Numbered from the stretch's first letter, positions 1-13,640 are shown. The stretch is 64,000 nucleotides of DNA from Bathymodiolus brooksi (GCA_963680875.1 OY804579.1:49626536-49690535); one strand, 5' to 3'. Notes: a model not told the origin generated them from the letters alone. Program-made: numbers and translations.

Positions 1-1896
1 GATCCACCAGGTATGTAAGAGTCAGAATAAGCTACTCCAGGTATGCAAGAGTCAGAATACGCTCCTCTAGGTATGTAAGAGTCGGAATACACTCCACCGG
101 GTATGTAGGAATCCGAATACGCTCCTCCAGGTATGTAGCAGTCAGAATACGCTCTTCCAGGTATGTAAGAGTCAGAATACGCTCCTCCAGGTATGTAAGA
201 GTCAGAATACGCTCCTCCAGGTATGTACAATGTAAGAGTAAGAATACGCTCCTCCAGGTATGTAAGAGTCAGAATATACTCCACCAGGTATGTAAGAATC
301 CGAATCCGCTCCTCCAGGTATGTAGCAGTCAGAATACACTCTTCCAGGTATGTAAGAGTCAGAATACACTCCTCCAGGTATGTAAGAATCAGAATACGCT
401 CCCCCAGGTATGTAAGAGTCAGAATACGCTCCTCCAGGTATGTAAGAGTCAGAATACGCTCCTCCAGGTATGTACAATGTAAGAGTAAGAATACGCTCCT
501 CCAGGTATGTAAGAGTCAGAATATACTCCACCAGGTATGTAAGAATCCGAATCCGCTCCTCCAGGTATGTAGCAGTCAGAATACGCTCTTCCAGGTATGT
601 AAGAGTCAAAATACGCTCCTCCGGATATGTAAGAGTCAGAATACGCTCCTCCAGGTATGCAAGAGTCAGAATACGCTCCTCCAGGTATGTAAGAGTCAGA
701 ATACGCTCCTCCAGGTATGTAAGAGTCAGAATACGCTCCTCCAGGTATGTAAGAGTCAGAATACGCTCCTCCGGGTATGTAAGAGTCAGAATACGCTCCT
801 CCAGGTATGCAAGAGTCAGAATACGCTCCTCCAGATAAGTACAATGTAAGAGTCAGAATACGCTCCTCCAGGTTTGTAAGAGTCAGAATGCACTCCTGCA
901 GGTATGTAAGAGTAAGAGTACGCTCCTCCAGGTATGTAAGAGTCAGAATACGCTCCTCCAGGTATGTAAGAGTCAGAATACGCTCCTCCAGGTTAGTAAG
1001 AGTCAGAATACGCTCCTCCAAGCTAGTAAGAGTCGGAATACACTCCTCCAGGCTAGTAAGAGTCAGAATACGCTCCTCCAGGTATGTGCGAATCCGAATA
1101 GGCTCCTCTAGGTATAACAGAGTCAGAATATGCTCCTCCAGGTATGTACAATGTAAGAGTCAGAATACTCTCCTCCAGGTTAGTGAGAGTCAGAATACGC
1201 TCCTGTAGGTATGTAAGAGTCAGAATACGCTCATCCAGGTATGTAAGAGTCAGAATACGCTCCTCTAGGTATGTAAGAGTCAGAATACACTCCACCAGGT
1301 ATGTAAGAGTCAGAATACGCTCCTCTAGGTATGTAAGAGTCAGAATACACTCCACCAGGTATGTAAAAATCCGAATACGCTCCACCAGGTATGTAGCAGT
1401 CAGAATACGCTCTTCCAGATAGGTAAGAGTCGGAATACACTCCACCAGGTATGTAAGAGTAATAGTACGCTCCTCCAGGTATGTAAGAGTCAGAATACGC
1501 TCCTCCAGGTATATAGGAGTCAGAATACGCTCCTCCATGTTAGTAAGAGTCCGAATAAGCTCCTCCAGGTATGTAAGAATCCGAATATGCTCCTCCAGGT
1601 ATGTAGCAATCAGAATACGCTCTTCCAGGTATGTAAGAGTCAGAATACACTCCACCAGGTATGTAAGAGTCAGAATACGCTCCTCTAGGTATGTAAGAGT
1701 CAGAATACACTCCACCAGGTATGTAAAAATCCGAATACGCTCCACCAGGTATGTAGCAGTCAGAATACGCTCTTCCAGATAGGTAAGAGTCAGAATACAC
1801 TCCACCAGGTATGTAAGAGTAATAGTACGCTCCTCCAGGTATGTAAGAGTCAGAATACGCTCCTCCAGGTATATAGGAGTCAGAAAACGCTCCTCC

Positions 1897-4800
1897 ATGT
1901 TAGTAAGAGTCCGAATACGCTCCTCCAGGTATGTAAGAATCCGAATATGCTCCTCCAGGTATGTAGCAGTCAGAATACGCTCTTCCAGGTATGTACAATG
2001 TAAGAGTCAGAATACGCTCCTCCAGGTATGTAAGAGTCAGAATACGCTCCTCCAGGTTAGTAAGAGTCAGAATACGCTCCTCCAAGCTAGTAAGAGTCAG
2101 AATACACTCCTCCAGGCTAGTAAGAGTCAGAATACGCTCCTCCAGGTATGTACGAATCCGAATAGGCTCCTCTAGGTATAGCAGAGTCAGAATACTCTCC
2201 TCCAGGTTAGTGAGAGTCAGAATACGCTCCTGTAGGTATGTAAGAGTCAGAATACGCTCATCCATGTATGTAAGAGTCAGAATACGCTCCTCTAGGCATG
2301 TAAGAGTCAGAATACACTCCACCAGGTATGTAAGAGTCAGAATACGCTCCTCTAGGTATGTAAGAGTCAGAATACACTCCACCAGGTATGTAAAAATCCG
2401 AATACGCTCCACCAGGTATGTAGCAGTCAGAATACGCTCTTCCAGATAGGTAAGAGTCAGAATACACTCCACCAGGTATGTAAGAGTAATAGTACGCTCC
2501 TCCAGGTATGTAAGAGTCAGAATACGCTCCTCCAGGTATATAGGAGTCAGAATACGCTCCTCCATGTTAGTAAGAGTCCGAATACGCTCCTCCAGGTATG
2601 TAAGAATCCGAATATGCTCCTCCAGGTATGTAGCAGTCAGAATACGCTCTTCCAGGTATGTACAATGTAAGAGTCAGAATACGCTCCTCCAGGTATGTAA
2701 GAGTCAGAATACGCTCCTCCAGGTTAGTAAGAGTCAGAATACGCTCCTCCAAGCTAGTAAGAGTCAGAATACACTCCTCCAGGCTAGTAAGAGTCAGAAT
2801 ACCCTCCTCCAGGTATGTACGAATCCGAATAGGCTCCTCTAGGTATAACAGAGTCAGAATACTCTCCTCCAGGTTAGTGAGAGTCAGAATACGCTCCTGT
2901 AGGTATGTAAGAGTCAGAATACGCTCATCCATGTATGTAAGAGTCAGAATACGCTCCTCTAGGCATGTAAGAGTCAGAATACACTCCACCAGGTATGTAA
3001 GAGTCAGAATACGCTCCTCTAGGTATGTAAGAGTCAGAATACACTCCACCAGGTATGTAAAAATCCGAATACGCTCCACCAGGTATGTAGCAGTCAGAAT
3101 ACGCTCTTCCAGATAGGTAAGAGTCAGAATACACTCCACCAGGTATGTAAGAGTAATAGTACGCTCCTCCAGGTATGTAAGAGTCAGAATACGCTCCTCC
3201 AGGTATATAGGAGTCAGAATACGCTCCTCCATGTTAGTAAGAGTCCGAATACGCTCCTCCAGGTATGTAAGAATCCGAATATGCTCCTCCAGGTATGTAG
3301 CAGTCAGAATACGCTCTTCCAGGTATGTACAATGTAAGAGTCAGAATACGCTCCTCCAGGTATGTAAGAGTCAGAATACGCTCCTCCAGGTTAGTAAGAG
3401 TCAGAATACGCTCCTCCAAGCTAGTAAGAGTCAGAATACACTCCTCCAGGCTAGTAAGAGTCAGAATACGCTCCTCTAGGTATGTACGAATCCGAATAGG
3501 CTCCTCTAGGTATAACAGAGTCAGAATATGCTCCTCCAGGTTAGTGAGAGTCAGAATACGCTCCTGTAGGTATGTAAGAGTCAGAATACGCTCCTCCAAG
3601 CTAGTAAGAGTCAGAATACACTCCTCCAGGCTAGTAAGAGTCAGAATACGCTCCTCCAGGTATGTACGAATCCGAATAGGCTCCTCTAGGTATAGCAGAG
3701 TCAGAATACTCTCCTCCAGGTTAGTGAGAGTCAGAATACGCTCCTGTAGGTATGTAAGAGTCAGAATACGCTCATCCATGTATGTAAGAGTCAGAATACG
3801 CTCCTCTAGGCATGTAAGAGTCAGAATACACTCCACCAGGTATGTAAGAGTCAGAATACGCTCCTCTAGGTATGTAAGAGTCAGAATACACTCCACCAGG
3901 TATGTAAAAATCCGAATACGCTCCACCAGGTATGTAGCAGTCAGAATACGCTCTTCCAGATAGGTAAGAGTCAGAATACACTCCACCAGGTATGTAAGAG
4001 TAATAGTACGCTCCTCCAGGTATGTAAGAGTCAGAATACGCTCCTCCAGGTATATAGGAGTCAGAATACGCTCCTCCATGTTAGTAAGAGTCCGAATACG
4101 CTCCTCCAGGTATGTAAGAATCCGAATATGCTCCTCCAGGTATGTAGCAGTCAGAATACGCTCTTCCAGGTATGTACAATGTAAGAGTCAGAATACGCTC
4201 CTCCAGGTATGTAAGAGTCAGAATACGCTCCTCCAGGTTAGTAAGAGTCAGAATACGCTCCTCCAAGCTAGTAAGAGTCAGAATACACTCCTCCAGGCTA
4301 GTAAGAGTCAGAATACCCTCCTCCAGGTATGTACGAATCCGAATAGGCTCCTCTAGGTATAACAGAGTCAGAATACTCTCCTCCAGGTTAGTGAGAGTCA
4401 GAATACGCTCCTGTAGGTATGTAAGAGTCAGAATACGCTCATCCATGTATGTAAGAGTCAGAATACGCTCCTCTAGGCATGTAAGAGTCAGAATACACTC
4501 CACCAGGTATGTAAGAGTCAGAATACGCTCCTCTAGGTATGTAAGAGTCAGAATACACTCCACCAGGTATGTAAAAATCCGAATACGCTCCACCAGGTAT
4601 GTAGCAGTCAGAATACGCTCTTCCAGATAGGTAAGAGTCAGAATACACTCCACCAGGTATGTAAGAGTAATAGTACGCTCCTCCAGGTATGTAAGAGTCA
4701 GAATACGCTCCTCCAGGTATATAGGAGTCAGAATACGCTCCTCCATGTTAGTAAGAGTCCGAATACGCTCCTCCAGGTGTGTAAGAATCCGAATATGCTC

Positions 4801-5412
4801 CTCCAGGTATGTAGCAGTCAGAATACGCTCTTCCAGGTATGTACAATGTAAGAGTCAGAATACGCTCCTCCAGGTATGTAAGAGTCAGAATACGCTCCTC
4901 CAGGTTAGTAAGAGTCAGAATACGCTCCTCCAAGCTAGTAAGAGTCAGAATACACTCCTCCAGGCTAGTAAGAGTCAGAATACGCTCCTCTAGGTATGTA
5001 CGAATCCGAATAGGCTCCTCTAGGTATAACAGAGTCAGAATATGCTCCTCCAGGTTAGTGAGAGTCAGAATACGCTCCTGTAGGTATGTAAGAGTCAGAA
5101 TACGCTCATCCATGTATGTAAGAGTCAGAATACGCTCCTCTAGGTATGTAAGAGTCAGAATACACTCCACCAGGTATGTAAGAGTCAGAATACGCTCCTC
5201 TAGGTATGTAAGAGTCAGAATACACTCCACCAGGTATGTAAAAATCCGAATACGCTCCACCAGGTATGTAGCAGTCAGAATACGCTCTTCCAGATAGGTA
5301 AGAGTCAGAATACACTCCACCAGGTATGTAAGAGTAATAGTACGCTCCTCCAGGTATGTAAGAGTCAGAATACGCTCCTCCAGGTATATAGGAGTCAGAA
5401 TACGCTCCTCCA
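1897..5412 (+). repeat. Higher-order repeat block, about 667 bp period
   Basis: Within the 30-bp array a block of 21 ordinary units plus one 37-bp unit (667 bp) repeats. Equivalent points fall at 1897, 2564, 3231, 4078, 4745 and 5412. The 3231-4078 step is 847 bp, which is 667 plus six extra 30-bp units. Neighbouring copies are nearly identical, differing by single bases, which indicates recent homogenisation by unequal exchange or gene conversion. This is the most uniform part of the array. Confidence 0.9.
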
Positions 5413-8400
5413 TGTTAGTAAGAGTCCGAATACGCTCCTCCAGGTATGTAAGAATCCGAATATGCTCCTCCAGGTATGTAGCAGTCAGAATACGCTCTTC
5501 CAGGTATGTACAATGTAAGAGTCAGAATACGCTCCTCCAGGTTATTAAGAGTCGGAACACGCTCCTCCAGGTATGCAAGAGTAAGAATACGCTCCTCCAG
5601 GTTAGTAAGAGTCGGAATACGCTCCTCCAGGTATGTAACAGTCAGAATACGCTCCTCCAGGTTAGTAAGAGTCGGAATACGCTCCTCCAGGTATGTAAGA
5701 GTCAGAATACGCTCCTCCAGGTATGTACGAATCCGAATAGGCTCCTCTAGGTATAACAGAGTCAGAATATGCTCCTCCAGGTATGTACAATGTAAGAGTC
5801 AGAATACTCTCCTCCAGGTTAGTATGAGTCAGAATACGCTCCTGTAGGTATGTAAGAGTCAGAATACGCTCCTCCAGGTATGTAAGAATCACAATACGCT
5901 CATCCAGGCCTATAAGAGTCAGAATACGCTCCTCCAGGTATGTAAGAGTCAGAATACGCTCCTCTAGGTATGTAAGAGTCAGAATACACTCCACCAGGTA
6001 TGTAAAAATCCGAATACGCTCCACCAGGTATGTAGCAGTCAGAATACGCTCTTCCAGATAGGTAAGAGTCAGAATACACTCCACCAGGTATGTAAGAGTA
6101 ATAGTACGCTCCTCCAGGTATATAAGAGTCAGAATACGCTCCTCCAGGTATGTAGGAGTCACAATACGCTCCTCCATGTTAGTAAGAATCCGAATACGCT
6201 CCTCCAGGTATGTAGCAGTCAGAAAACGCTCTTCCAGGTTAGTGAGAGTCAGAATACGCTCCTGTCGGTATGTAAGAGTCAGAATACGCTCATCCATGTA
6301 TGTAAGAGTCAGAATACGCTCCTCTAGGTATGTAAGAGTCAGAATACACTCCACCAGGTATGTAAGAGTCAGAATACGCTCCTCTAGGTATGTAAGAGTC
6401 AGAATACGCTCCTCCAGGTTAGTAAGAGTCAGAATACGCTCCTCCAAGCTAGTAAGAGTCAGAATACACTCCTCCAGGCTAGTAAGAGTCAGAATACGCT
6501 CCTCTAGGTATGTACGAATCCGAATAGGCTCCTCTAGGTATAACAGAGTCAGAATATGCTCCTCCAGGTTAGTGAGAGTCAGAATACGCTCCTGTAGGTA
6601 TGTAAGAGTCAGAATACGCTCATCCATGTATGTAAGAGTCAGAATACGCTCCTCTAGGTATGTAAGAGTCAGAATACACTCCACCAGGTATGTAAGAGTC
6701 AGAATACGCTCCTCTAGGTATGTAAGAGTCAGAATACACTCCACCAGGTATGTAAAAATCCGAATACGCTCCACCAGGTATGTAGCAGTCAGAATACGCT
6801 CTTCCAGATAGGTAAGAGTCAGAATACACTCCACCAGGTATGTAAGAGTAATAGTACGCTCCTCCAGGTATGTAAGAGTCAGAATACGCTCCTCCAGGTA
6901 TATAGGAGTCAGAATACGCTCCTCCATGTTAGTAAGAGTCCGAATACGCTCCTCCAGGTATGTAAGAATCCGAATATGCTCCTCCAGGTATGTAGCAGTC
7001 AGAATACGCTCTTCCAGGTATGTACAATGTAAGAGTCAGAATACGCTCCTCCAGGTTATTAAGAGTCGGAACACGCTCCTCCAGGTATACAAGAGTAAGA
7101 ATACGCTCCTCCAGGTTAGTAAGAGTCGGAATACGCTCCTCCAGGTATGTAACAGTCAGAATACGCTCCTCCAGGTTAGTAAGAGTCGGAATACGCTCCT
7201 CCAGGTATGTAAGAGTCAGAATACGCTCCTCCAGGTTAGTAAGAGTCAGAATACACTCCTCCAGGCTAGTAAGAGTCAGAATACGCTCCTCCAGGTATGT
7301 ACGAATCCGAATAGGCTCCTCTAGGTATAACAGAGTCAGAATATGCTCCTCCAGGTATGTACAATGTAAGAGTCAGAATACTCTCCTCCAGGTTAGTATG
7401 AGTCAGAATACGCTCCTGTAGGTATGTAAGAGTCAGAATACGCTCCTCCAGGTATGTAAGAATCACAATGCGCTCATCCAGGCCTATAAGAGTCAGAATA
7501 CGCTCCTCCAGGTATGTAAGAGTCAGAATACGCTCCTCTAGGTATGTAAGAGTCAGAATACACTCCACCAGGTATGTAAAAATCCGAATACGCTCCACCA
7601 GGTATGTAGCAGTCAGAATACGCTCTTCCAGATAGGTAAGAGTCAGAATACACTCCACCAGGTATGTAAGAGTAATAGTACGCTCCTCCAGGTATGTAAG
7701 AGTCAGAATACGCTCCTCCAGGTATGTAGGAGTCAGAATACGCTCCTCCATGTTAGTAAGAATCCGAATACGCTCCTCCAGGTATGTAGCAGTCAGAAAA
7801 CGCTCTTCCAGGTTAGTGAGAGTCAGAATACGCTCCTGTCGGTATGTAAGAGTCAGAATACGCTCATCCATGTATGTAAGAGTCAGAATACGCTCCTCTA
7901 GGTATGTAAGAGTCAGAATACACTCCACCAGGTATGTAAGAGTCAGAATACGCTCCTCTAGGTATGTAAGAGTCAGAATACACTCCACCAGGTATGTAAA
8001 AATCCGAATACGCTCCATCAGGTATGTAGCAGTCAGAATACGCTCTTCCAGATAGGTAAGAGTCAGAATACATTCCACCAGGTATGTAAGAGTAATAGTA
8101 CGCTCCTCCAGGTATGTAAGAGTCAGAATACGCTCCTCCAGGTATATAGGAGTCAGAATACGCTCCTCCATGTTAGTAAGAGTCCGAATACGCTCCTCCA
8201 GGTATGTAAGAATCCGAATATGCTCCTCCAGGTATGTAGCAGTCAGAATACGCTCTTCCAGGTATGTACAATGTAAGAGTCAGAATACGCTCCTCCAGGT
8301 ATGTAACAGTCAGAATACGCTCCTCCAGGTTAGTAAGAGTCAGAATACGCTCCTCCAAGCTAGTAAGAGTCAGAATACACTCCTCCAGGTTAGTAAGAGT

Positions 8401-10912
8401 CAGAATACGCTCCTCCAGGTATGTACGAATCCGAATAGGCTCCTCTAGGTATAACAGAGTCAGAATATGCTCCTCCAGGTATGTACAATGTAATAGTCAG
8501 AATACTCTCCTCCAGGTTAGTGAGAGTCAGAATACGCTCCTGTAGGTATGTAAGAGTCAGAATACGCTCATCCATGTATGTAAGAGTCAGAATACACTCC
8601 ACCAGGTATGTAAGAGTCAGAATACGCTCCTCTAGGTATGTAAGAGTCAGAATACACTCCACCAGGTATGTAAGAGTCAGAATACGCTCCTCTAGGTATG
8701 TAAGAGTCAGAATACACTCCACCAGGTATGTAAAAATCCGAATACGCTCCACCAGGTATGTAGCAGTCAGAATACGCTCTTCCAGATAGGTAAGAGTCAG
8801 AATACACTCCACCAGGTATGTAAGAGTAATAGTACGCTCCTCCAGGTATGTAAGAGTCAGAATACACTCCTCCAGGTATATAGGAGTCAGAATACGCTCC
8901 TCCGGGTATGTAAGAGTCAGAATACGCTCCTCCAGGTTAGTAAGAGTCAGAATACGCTCCTTCAAGCTAGTAAGAGTCAGAATACACTCCTCCAGGTTAG
9001 TAAGAGTCAGAATACGCTCCTCCAGGTATGTACGAATCCGAATAGGCTCCTCTAGGTATAACAGAATCAGAATATGCTCCTCCAGGTATGTACAATGTAA
9101 GAGTCAGAATACTCTCCTCCAGGTTAGTATGAGTCAGAATACGCTCCTGTAGGTATGTAATAGTCAGAATACGCTCATCCATGTATGTAAGAGTCAGAAT
9201 ACGCTCCTCTAGGTATGTAAGAGTCAGAATACACTCCACCAGGTATGTAAGAGTCAGAATACGCTCCTCTAGGTATGTAAGAGTCAGAATACACTCCACC
9301 AGGTATGTAAAAATCCGAATACGCTCCACCAGGTATGTAGCGGTCAGAATACGCTCTTCCAGATAGGTAAGAGTCAGAATACACTCCACCAGGTATGTAA
9401 GAGTAATAGTACGCTCCTCCAGGTATGTAAGAATCCGAATATGCTCCTCCAGGTATGTAGCAGTCAGAATACGCTCTTCCAGGTATGTACAATGTAAGAG
9501 TCAGAATACGCTCCTCCAGGTTAGTAAGAGTCGGAACACGCTCCTCCAGGTATGCAAGAGTAAGAATACGCTCCTCCAGGTTAGTAAGAGTCGGAATACG
9601 CTCCTCCAGGTATGTAACAGTCAGAATACGCTCCTCCAGGTTAGTAAGAGTCGGAATACGCTCCTCCAGGTATGTAACAGTCAGAATACGCTCCTCCAGG
9701 TTAGTAAGAGTCAGAATACGCTCCTCCAGGTTAGTAAGAGTCAGAATACACTCCTCCAGGCTAGTAAGAGTCAGAATACGCTCCTCCAGGTATGTACGAA
9801 TCCGAATAGGCTCCTCTAGGTATAACAGAGTCAGAATATGCTCCTCCAGGTATGTACAATGTAAGAGTCAGAATACTCTCCTCCAGGTTAGTATGAGTCA
9901 GAATACGCTCCTGTAGGTATGTAAGAGTCAGAATACGCTCCTCCAGGTATGTAAGAATCACAATACGCTCATCCAGGCCTATAAGAGTCAGAATACGCTC
10001 CTCCAGGTATGTAAGAGTCAGAATACGCTCCTCTAGGTATGTAAGAGTCAGAATACACTCCACCAGGTATGTAAAAATCCGAATACGCTCCACCAGGTAT
10101 GTAGCAGTCAGAATACGCTCTTCCAGATAGGTAAGAGTCAGAATACACTCCACCAGGTATGTAAGAGTAATAGTACGCTCCTCCAGGTATGTAAGAGTCA
10201 GAATACGCTCCTCCAGGTATGTAGGAGTCAGAATACGCTCCTCCATGTTAGTAAGAATCCGAATACGCTCCTCCAGGTATGTAGCAGTCAGAAAACGCTC
10301 TTCCAGGTTAGTGAGAGTCAGAATACGCTCCTGTAGGTATGTAAGAGTCAGAATACGCTCATCCATGTATGTAAGAGTCAGAATACGCTCCTCTAGATAT
10401 GTAAGAGTCAGAATACACTCCACCAGGTATGTAAGAGTCAGAATACGCTCCACCAGGTATGTAGCAGTCAGAATACGCTCTTCCAGATAGGTAAGAGTCA
10501 GAATACACTCCACCAGGTATGTAAGAGTAATAGTACGCTCCTCCAGGTATGTAAGAGTCAGAATACGCTCCTCCAGGTATATAGGAGTCAGAATACGCTC
10601 CTCCATGTTAGTAAGAGTCCGAATACGCTCCTCCAGGTATGTAAGAATCCGAATATGCTCCTCCAGGTATGTAGCAGTCAGAATACGCTCTTCCAGGTAT
10701 GTACAATGTAAGAGTCAGAATACGCTCCTCCAGGTATGTAAGAGTCAGAATACGCTCCTCCAGGTTAGTAAGAGTCAGAATACGCTCCTCCAAGCTAGTA
10801 AGAGTCAGAATACACTCCTCCAGGTTAGTAAGAGTCAGAATACGCTCCTCCAGGTATGTACGAATCCGAGGCTCCTCTAGGTATAACAGAGTCAGAATCT
10901 GCTCTCCAGGTA
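5412..10912 (+). repeat. Longer, mosaic higher-order repeats
   Basis: The landmark block seen at 5412 recurs at 6926, 8170 and 10605, spaced 1514, 1244 and 2435 bp. These copies mix the 667-bp block with additional sub-blocks (for example a run of TTAGTAAGAGTCGG units at 5520-5700, 7045-7200, 9510-9720). The pattern suggests nested duplication and deletion inside the array, with less uniformity than 1897-5412. Confidence 0.75.
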
Positions 10913-12957
10913 TGTACAATGTAAGAGTCAGAATACTCTCCTCCAGGTTAGTATGAGTCAGAATACGCTCCTGTAGGTATGTAAGAGTCAGAATACGCTC
11001 CTCCAGGTATGTAAGAGTCAGAATACGCTCCTCCAGGTTAGTAAGAGTCGGAACACGCTCCTCCAGGTATGCAAGAGTAAGAATACGCTCCTCCAGGTTA
11101 GTAAGAGTCGGAATGCGCTCCTCCAGGTATGTAAGAGTCAGAATACGCTCCTCCAGGTTAGTAAGAGTCTGAATACGCTCCTCCAGGTATGTAAGAGTCA
11201 GAATACGCTCCTCCATGTTAGTAAGAGTCCGAATACTCTCCTCTAGGTATGTAAGAATCCGAATACGCTCCTCCAGGTATGTAGCAGTCAGAAAACGCTC
11301 TTCCAGGTTAGTAAGAGTCAGAATAGGCTCCTGTAGGTATGTAGCAGTCAGAATACGCTCTTCCATGTATGTAAGAGTCAGAATACGCTCCTCCAGGTAT
11401 GTAAGAATCCGAATACGCTCCTCTAGGTATGTAAGAGGCAGCATACGCTCCTCCAGGTATGTACAATGTAAGAGGCAGAATACGCTCCTCCGGGTTAGTA
11501 AGAGTCAGAATACGCTCCTCCAGGTTAGTAAGAGTCAGAATACGCTCATGTAGGTATGTAAGAGTAAGAATACGCTCCACTAGGTATGTAAGAATCCGAA
11601 TACGCTCCTCCAGGTATGTGGCAGTCAGAATACGCTCTTCCAGGTATGTAAGAGTCAGAATACGTTCCTCCAGGTATGTAAGAATCCGAATACGCTCCTC
11701 TAGGTATGTAAGAGTCAGGATACGCTCCTCCATGTATGTAAGAGTAAGAGTACGCTCCTCCAGGTATGTAAGAGTCAGAATACGCTCCTCCTGGTTAGTA
11801 AGAGTCAGAATAGGCTCATGTAGGTATGTAAGAGTCAGAATACGCTCATCCAGGTATGTACAATGTAACAGTCAGAATACGCTCCTCCATGTTAGTAAGA
11901 GTCACAATAGGCTCCTGTAGGTATGTAGCAGTCAGAATACGCTCTTCCATGTAAGTAAGAGTCAGAATACGCTCCTCTAGGTATGTAAGAGTCAGAATAC
12001 GCTCCTCCAGGTATGTACAATGTAACAGTCAGAATACGCTCCTCCATGTTAGTAAGAGTCACAATAGGCTCCTGTAGGTATGTAGCAGTCAGAATACGCT
12101 CTTCCATGTAAGTAAGAGTCAGAATACGCTCCTCTAGGTATGTAAGAATCCGAATACGCTCCTCTAGGTATGTAAGAGGCAGAATACGCTCCTCCAGGTA
12201 TGTACAATGTAAGAGTCAGAATACGCTCTTCCAGGTATGTAAGAGTCAGAATACGCTCCTCCAGGTATGTAAGAGTCGGAATACGCTCCTCCAGGTTAGT
12301 AAGAGTCAGAATACGCTCCTCCAGGTTAGTAAGAGTCAGAATACGCTCCTCCAGGTTAGTAAGAGTCAGAATACGCTCATGTAGATATGTAAGAGTAAGA
12401 ATACGCTCCTCCAGGTATGTAGCAGTCAGAATACGCTCTTCCAGGTATGTAAGAGTCAGAATACGCTCCTCTAGGTATGTAAGAGTCAGAATACGCTCTT
12501 CCAGGTATGTAAGAGTCAGAATACGCTCCTCCATGTATGTAAGAATCCGAATACGCTCCTCTAGGTATGTAAGAGTCAGAATACGCTCTTCCAGGTATGT
12601 AAGAGTCAGAATACGCTCCTCCATGTATGTAAGAATCCGAATACGCTCCTCTAGGTATGTAAGAGTTAGAATACGCTCCTCCAGGTATGTACAATGTAAG
12701 AGTCAGAATACGCTCCTCCAGGTATGTAAGAGTCAGAATACGCTCCTCCATGTATGTAAGAATTCGAATACGCTCCTCTAGGTATGTAAGAGTCAGAATA
12801 CGCTCTTCCAGGTATGTAAGAGTCAGAATACGCTCCTCCATGTATGTAAGAATCCGAATACGCTCCTCTAGGTATGTAAGAGTTAGAATACGCTCCTCCA
12901 GGTATGTACAATGTAAGAGTCAGAATACGTTCCTGCAGGTATGTAAGAGTAATAATA

Positions 12958-13320
12958 CGCTCCACCAGGTTTGTAAGAGTCAGAATACGCTCCTCTAGGT
13001 ATGTAAGACTCAGAATACACTCCACCAGGTATGTAAGAGTAAGAATACGCTCCACCAGGTTTGTAAGAGTCAGAATACGCTCCACTAGGTATGTAAGACT
13101 CAGAATACACTCCACCAGGTATGTAAGAGTAAGAATACGCTCCACCAGGTTTGTAAGAGTCAGAATACGCTCCACTAGGTATGTAAGACTCAGAATACAC
13201 TCCACCAGGTATGTAAGAGTAAGAATACGCTCCACCAGGTATGTAAGAGTAAGAATACGCTCCACCAGGTTTGTAAGAGTCAGAATACGCTCCACTAGGT
13301 AGGTAAGACTCAGAATACAC
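12958..13320 (+). repeat. 90-bp higher-order repeat at array edge
   Basis: Three 30-bp variants (CACCAGGTTTGTAAGAG, CACTAGGTATGTAAGACTC and CACCAGGTATGTAAGAGTAAG) cycle as a 90-bp unit. The TTTGTAAGAG unit starts near 12961, 13051, 13141 and 13261; the last step has one extra 30-bp unit. A related 90-bp rhythm is visible at 12530-12900. This local homogenisation sits next to the decaying array border. Confidence 0.85.
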
Positions 13321-13640
13321 TCCACCAGGTATGTAAGAATCCGAATACGCTCCTCCAGGTATGTAAGAGTCAGAATACGTTCCTCCAGGTATGTAAGAGT
13401 CAGAATACACTCCACCAGGTATGTAAGAGTAAGAATACGCTCCTGGATTTATGTAGAATGTCAGAATACGCTCCTCCAGGTATGTACGAGTCAGAATACG
13501 CTCCTCCAGGTATGTATGAATACGAATACGCTCCTGTATGTATGCAAAGTGTCAGAATACGCTCCTCCAGGTATGTACGGGTCAGAATACGCTCTACCAG
13601 AAATGTAAGAATATGAATAAGCTCCTCCGTGTATGTTTGA

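Larger units (their letters stand above)
1..13640 (+). repeat. 30-bp minisatellite/satellite array (right part)
   Basis: Contiguous head-to-tail 30-bp units fill this stretch with no spacer. The consensus begins AGGTATGTAAGAGTCAGAAT and ends ACGCTCCTCC. Common variants swap CTCCTCC for CTCCACC or CTCTTCC, GTCAG for ATCCG, and TATG for TTAG. A minority of units are 37 bp because ACAATGT is inserted after GGTATGT. About 450 units are visible, and the array runs off the left edge. Because 30 is a multiple of 3, four of six frames are open and give long decapeptide-repeat open reading frames (up to 421 codons, minus strand 5662-6927). The frames break where a 37-bp unit occurs, so I treat these as artefacts of the repeat, not genes. 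Units decay after about 13440 and stop near 13640. Confidence 0.97.

Noticed and set aside
1..13640. Long open reading frames over the minisatellite (up to 421 codons) and CRISPR-like repetition
   Set aside because: Frames are open only because a 30-bp unit without stops repeats, and they break at every 37-bp unit. A CRISPR array needs unique spacers between repeats; here the units abut directly.
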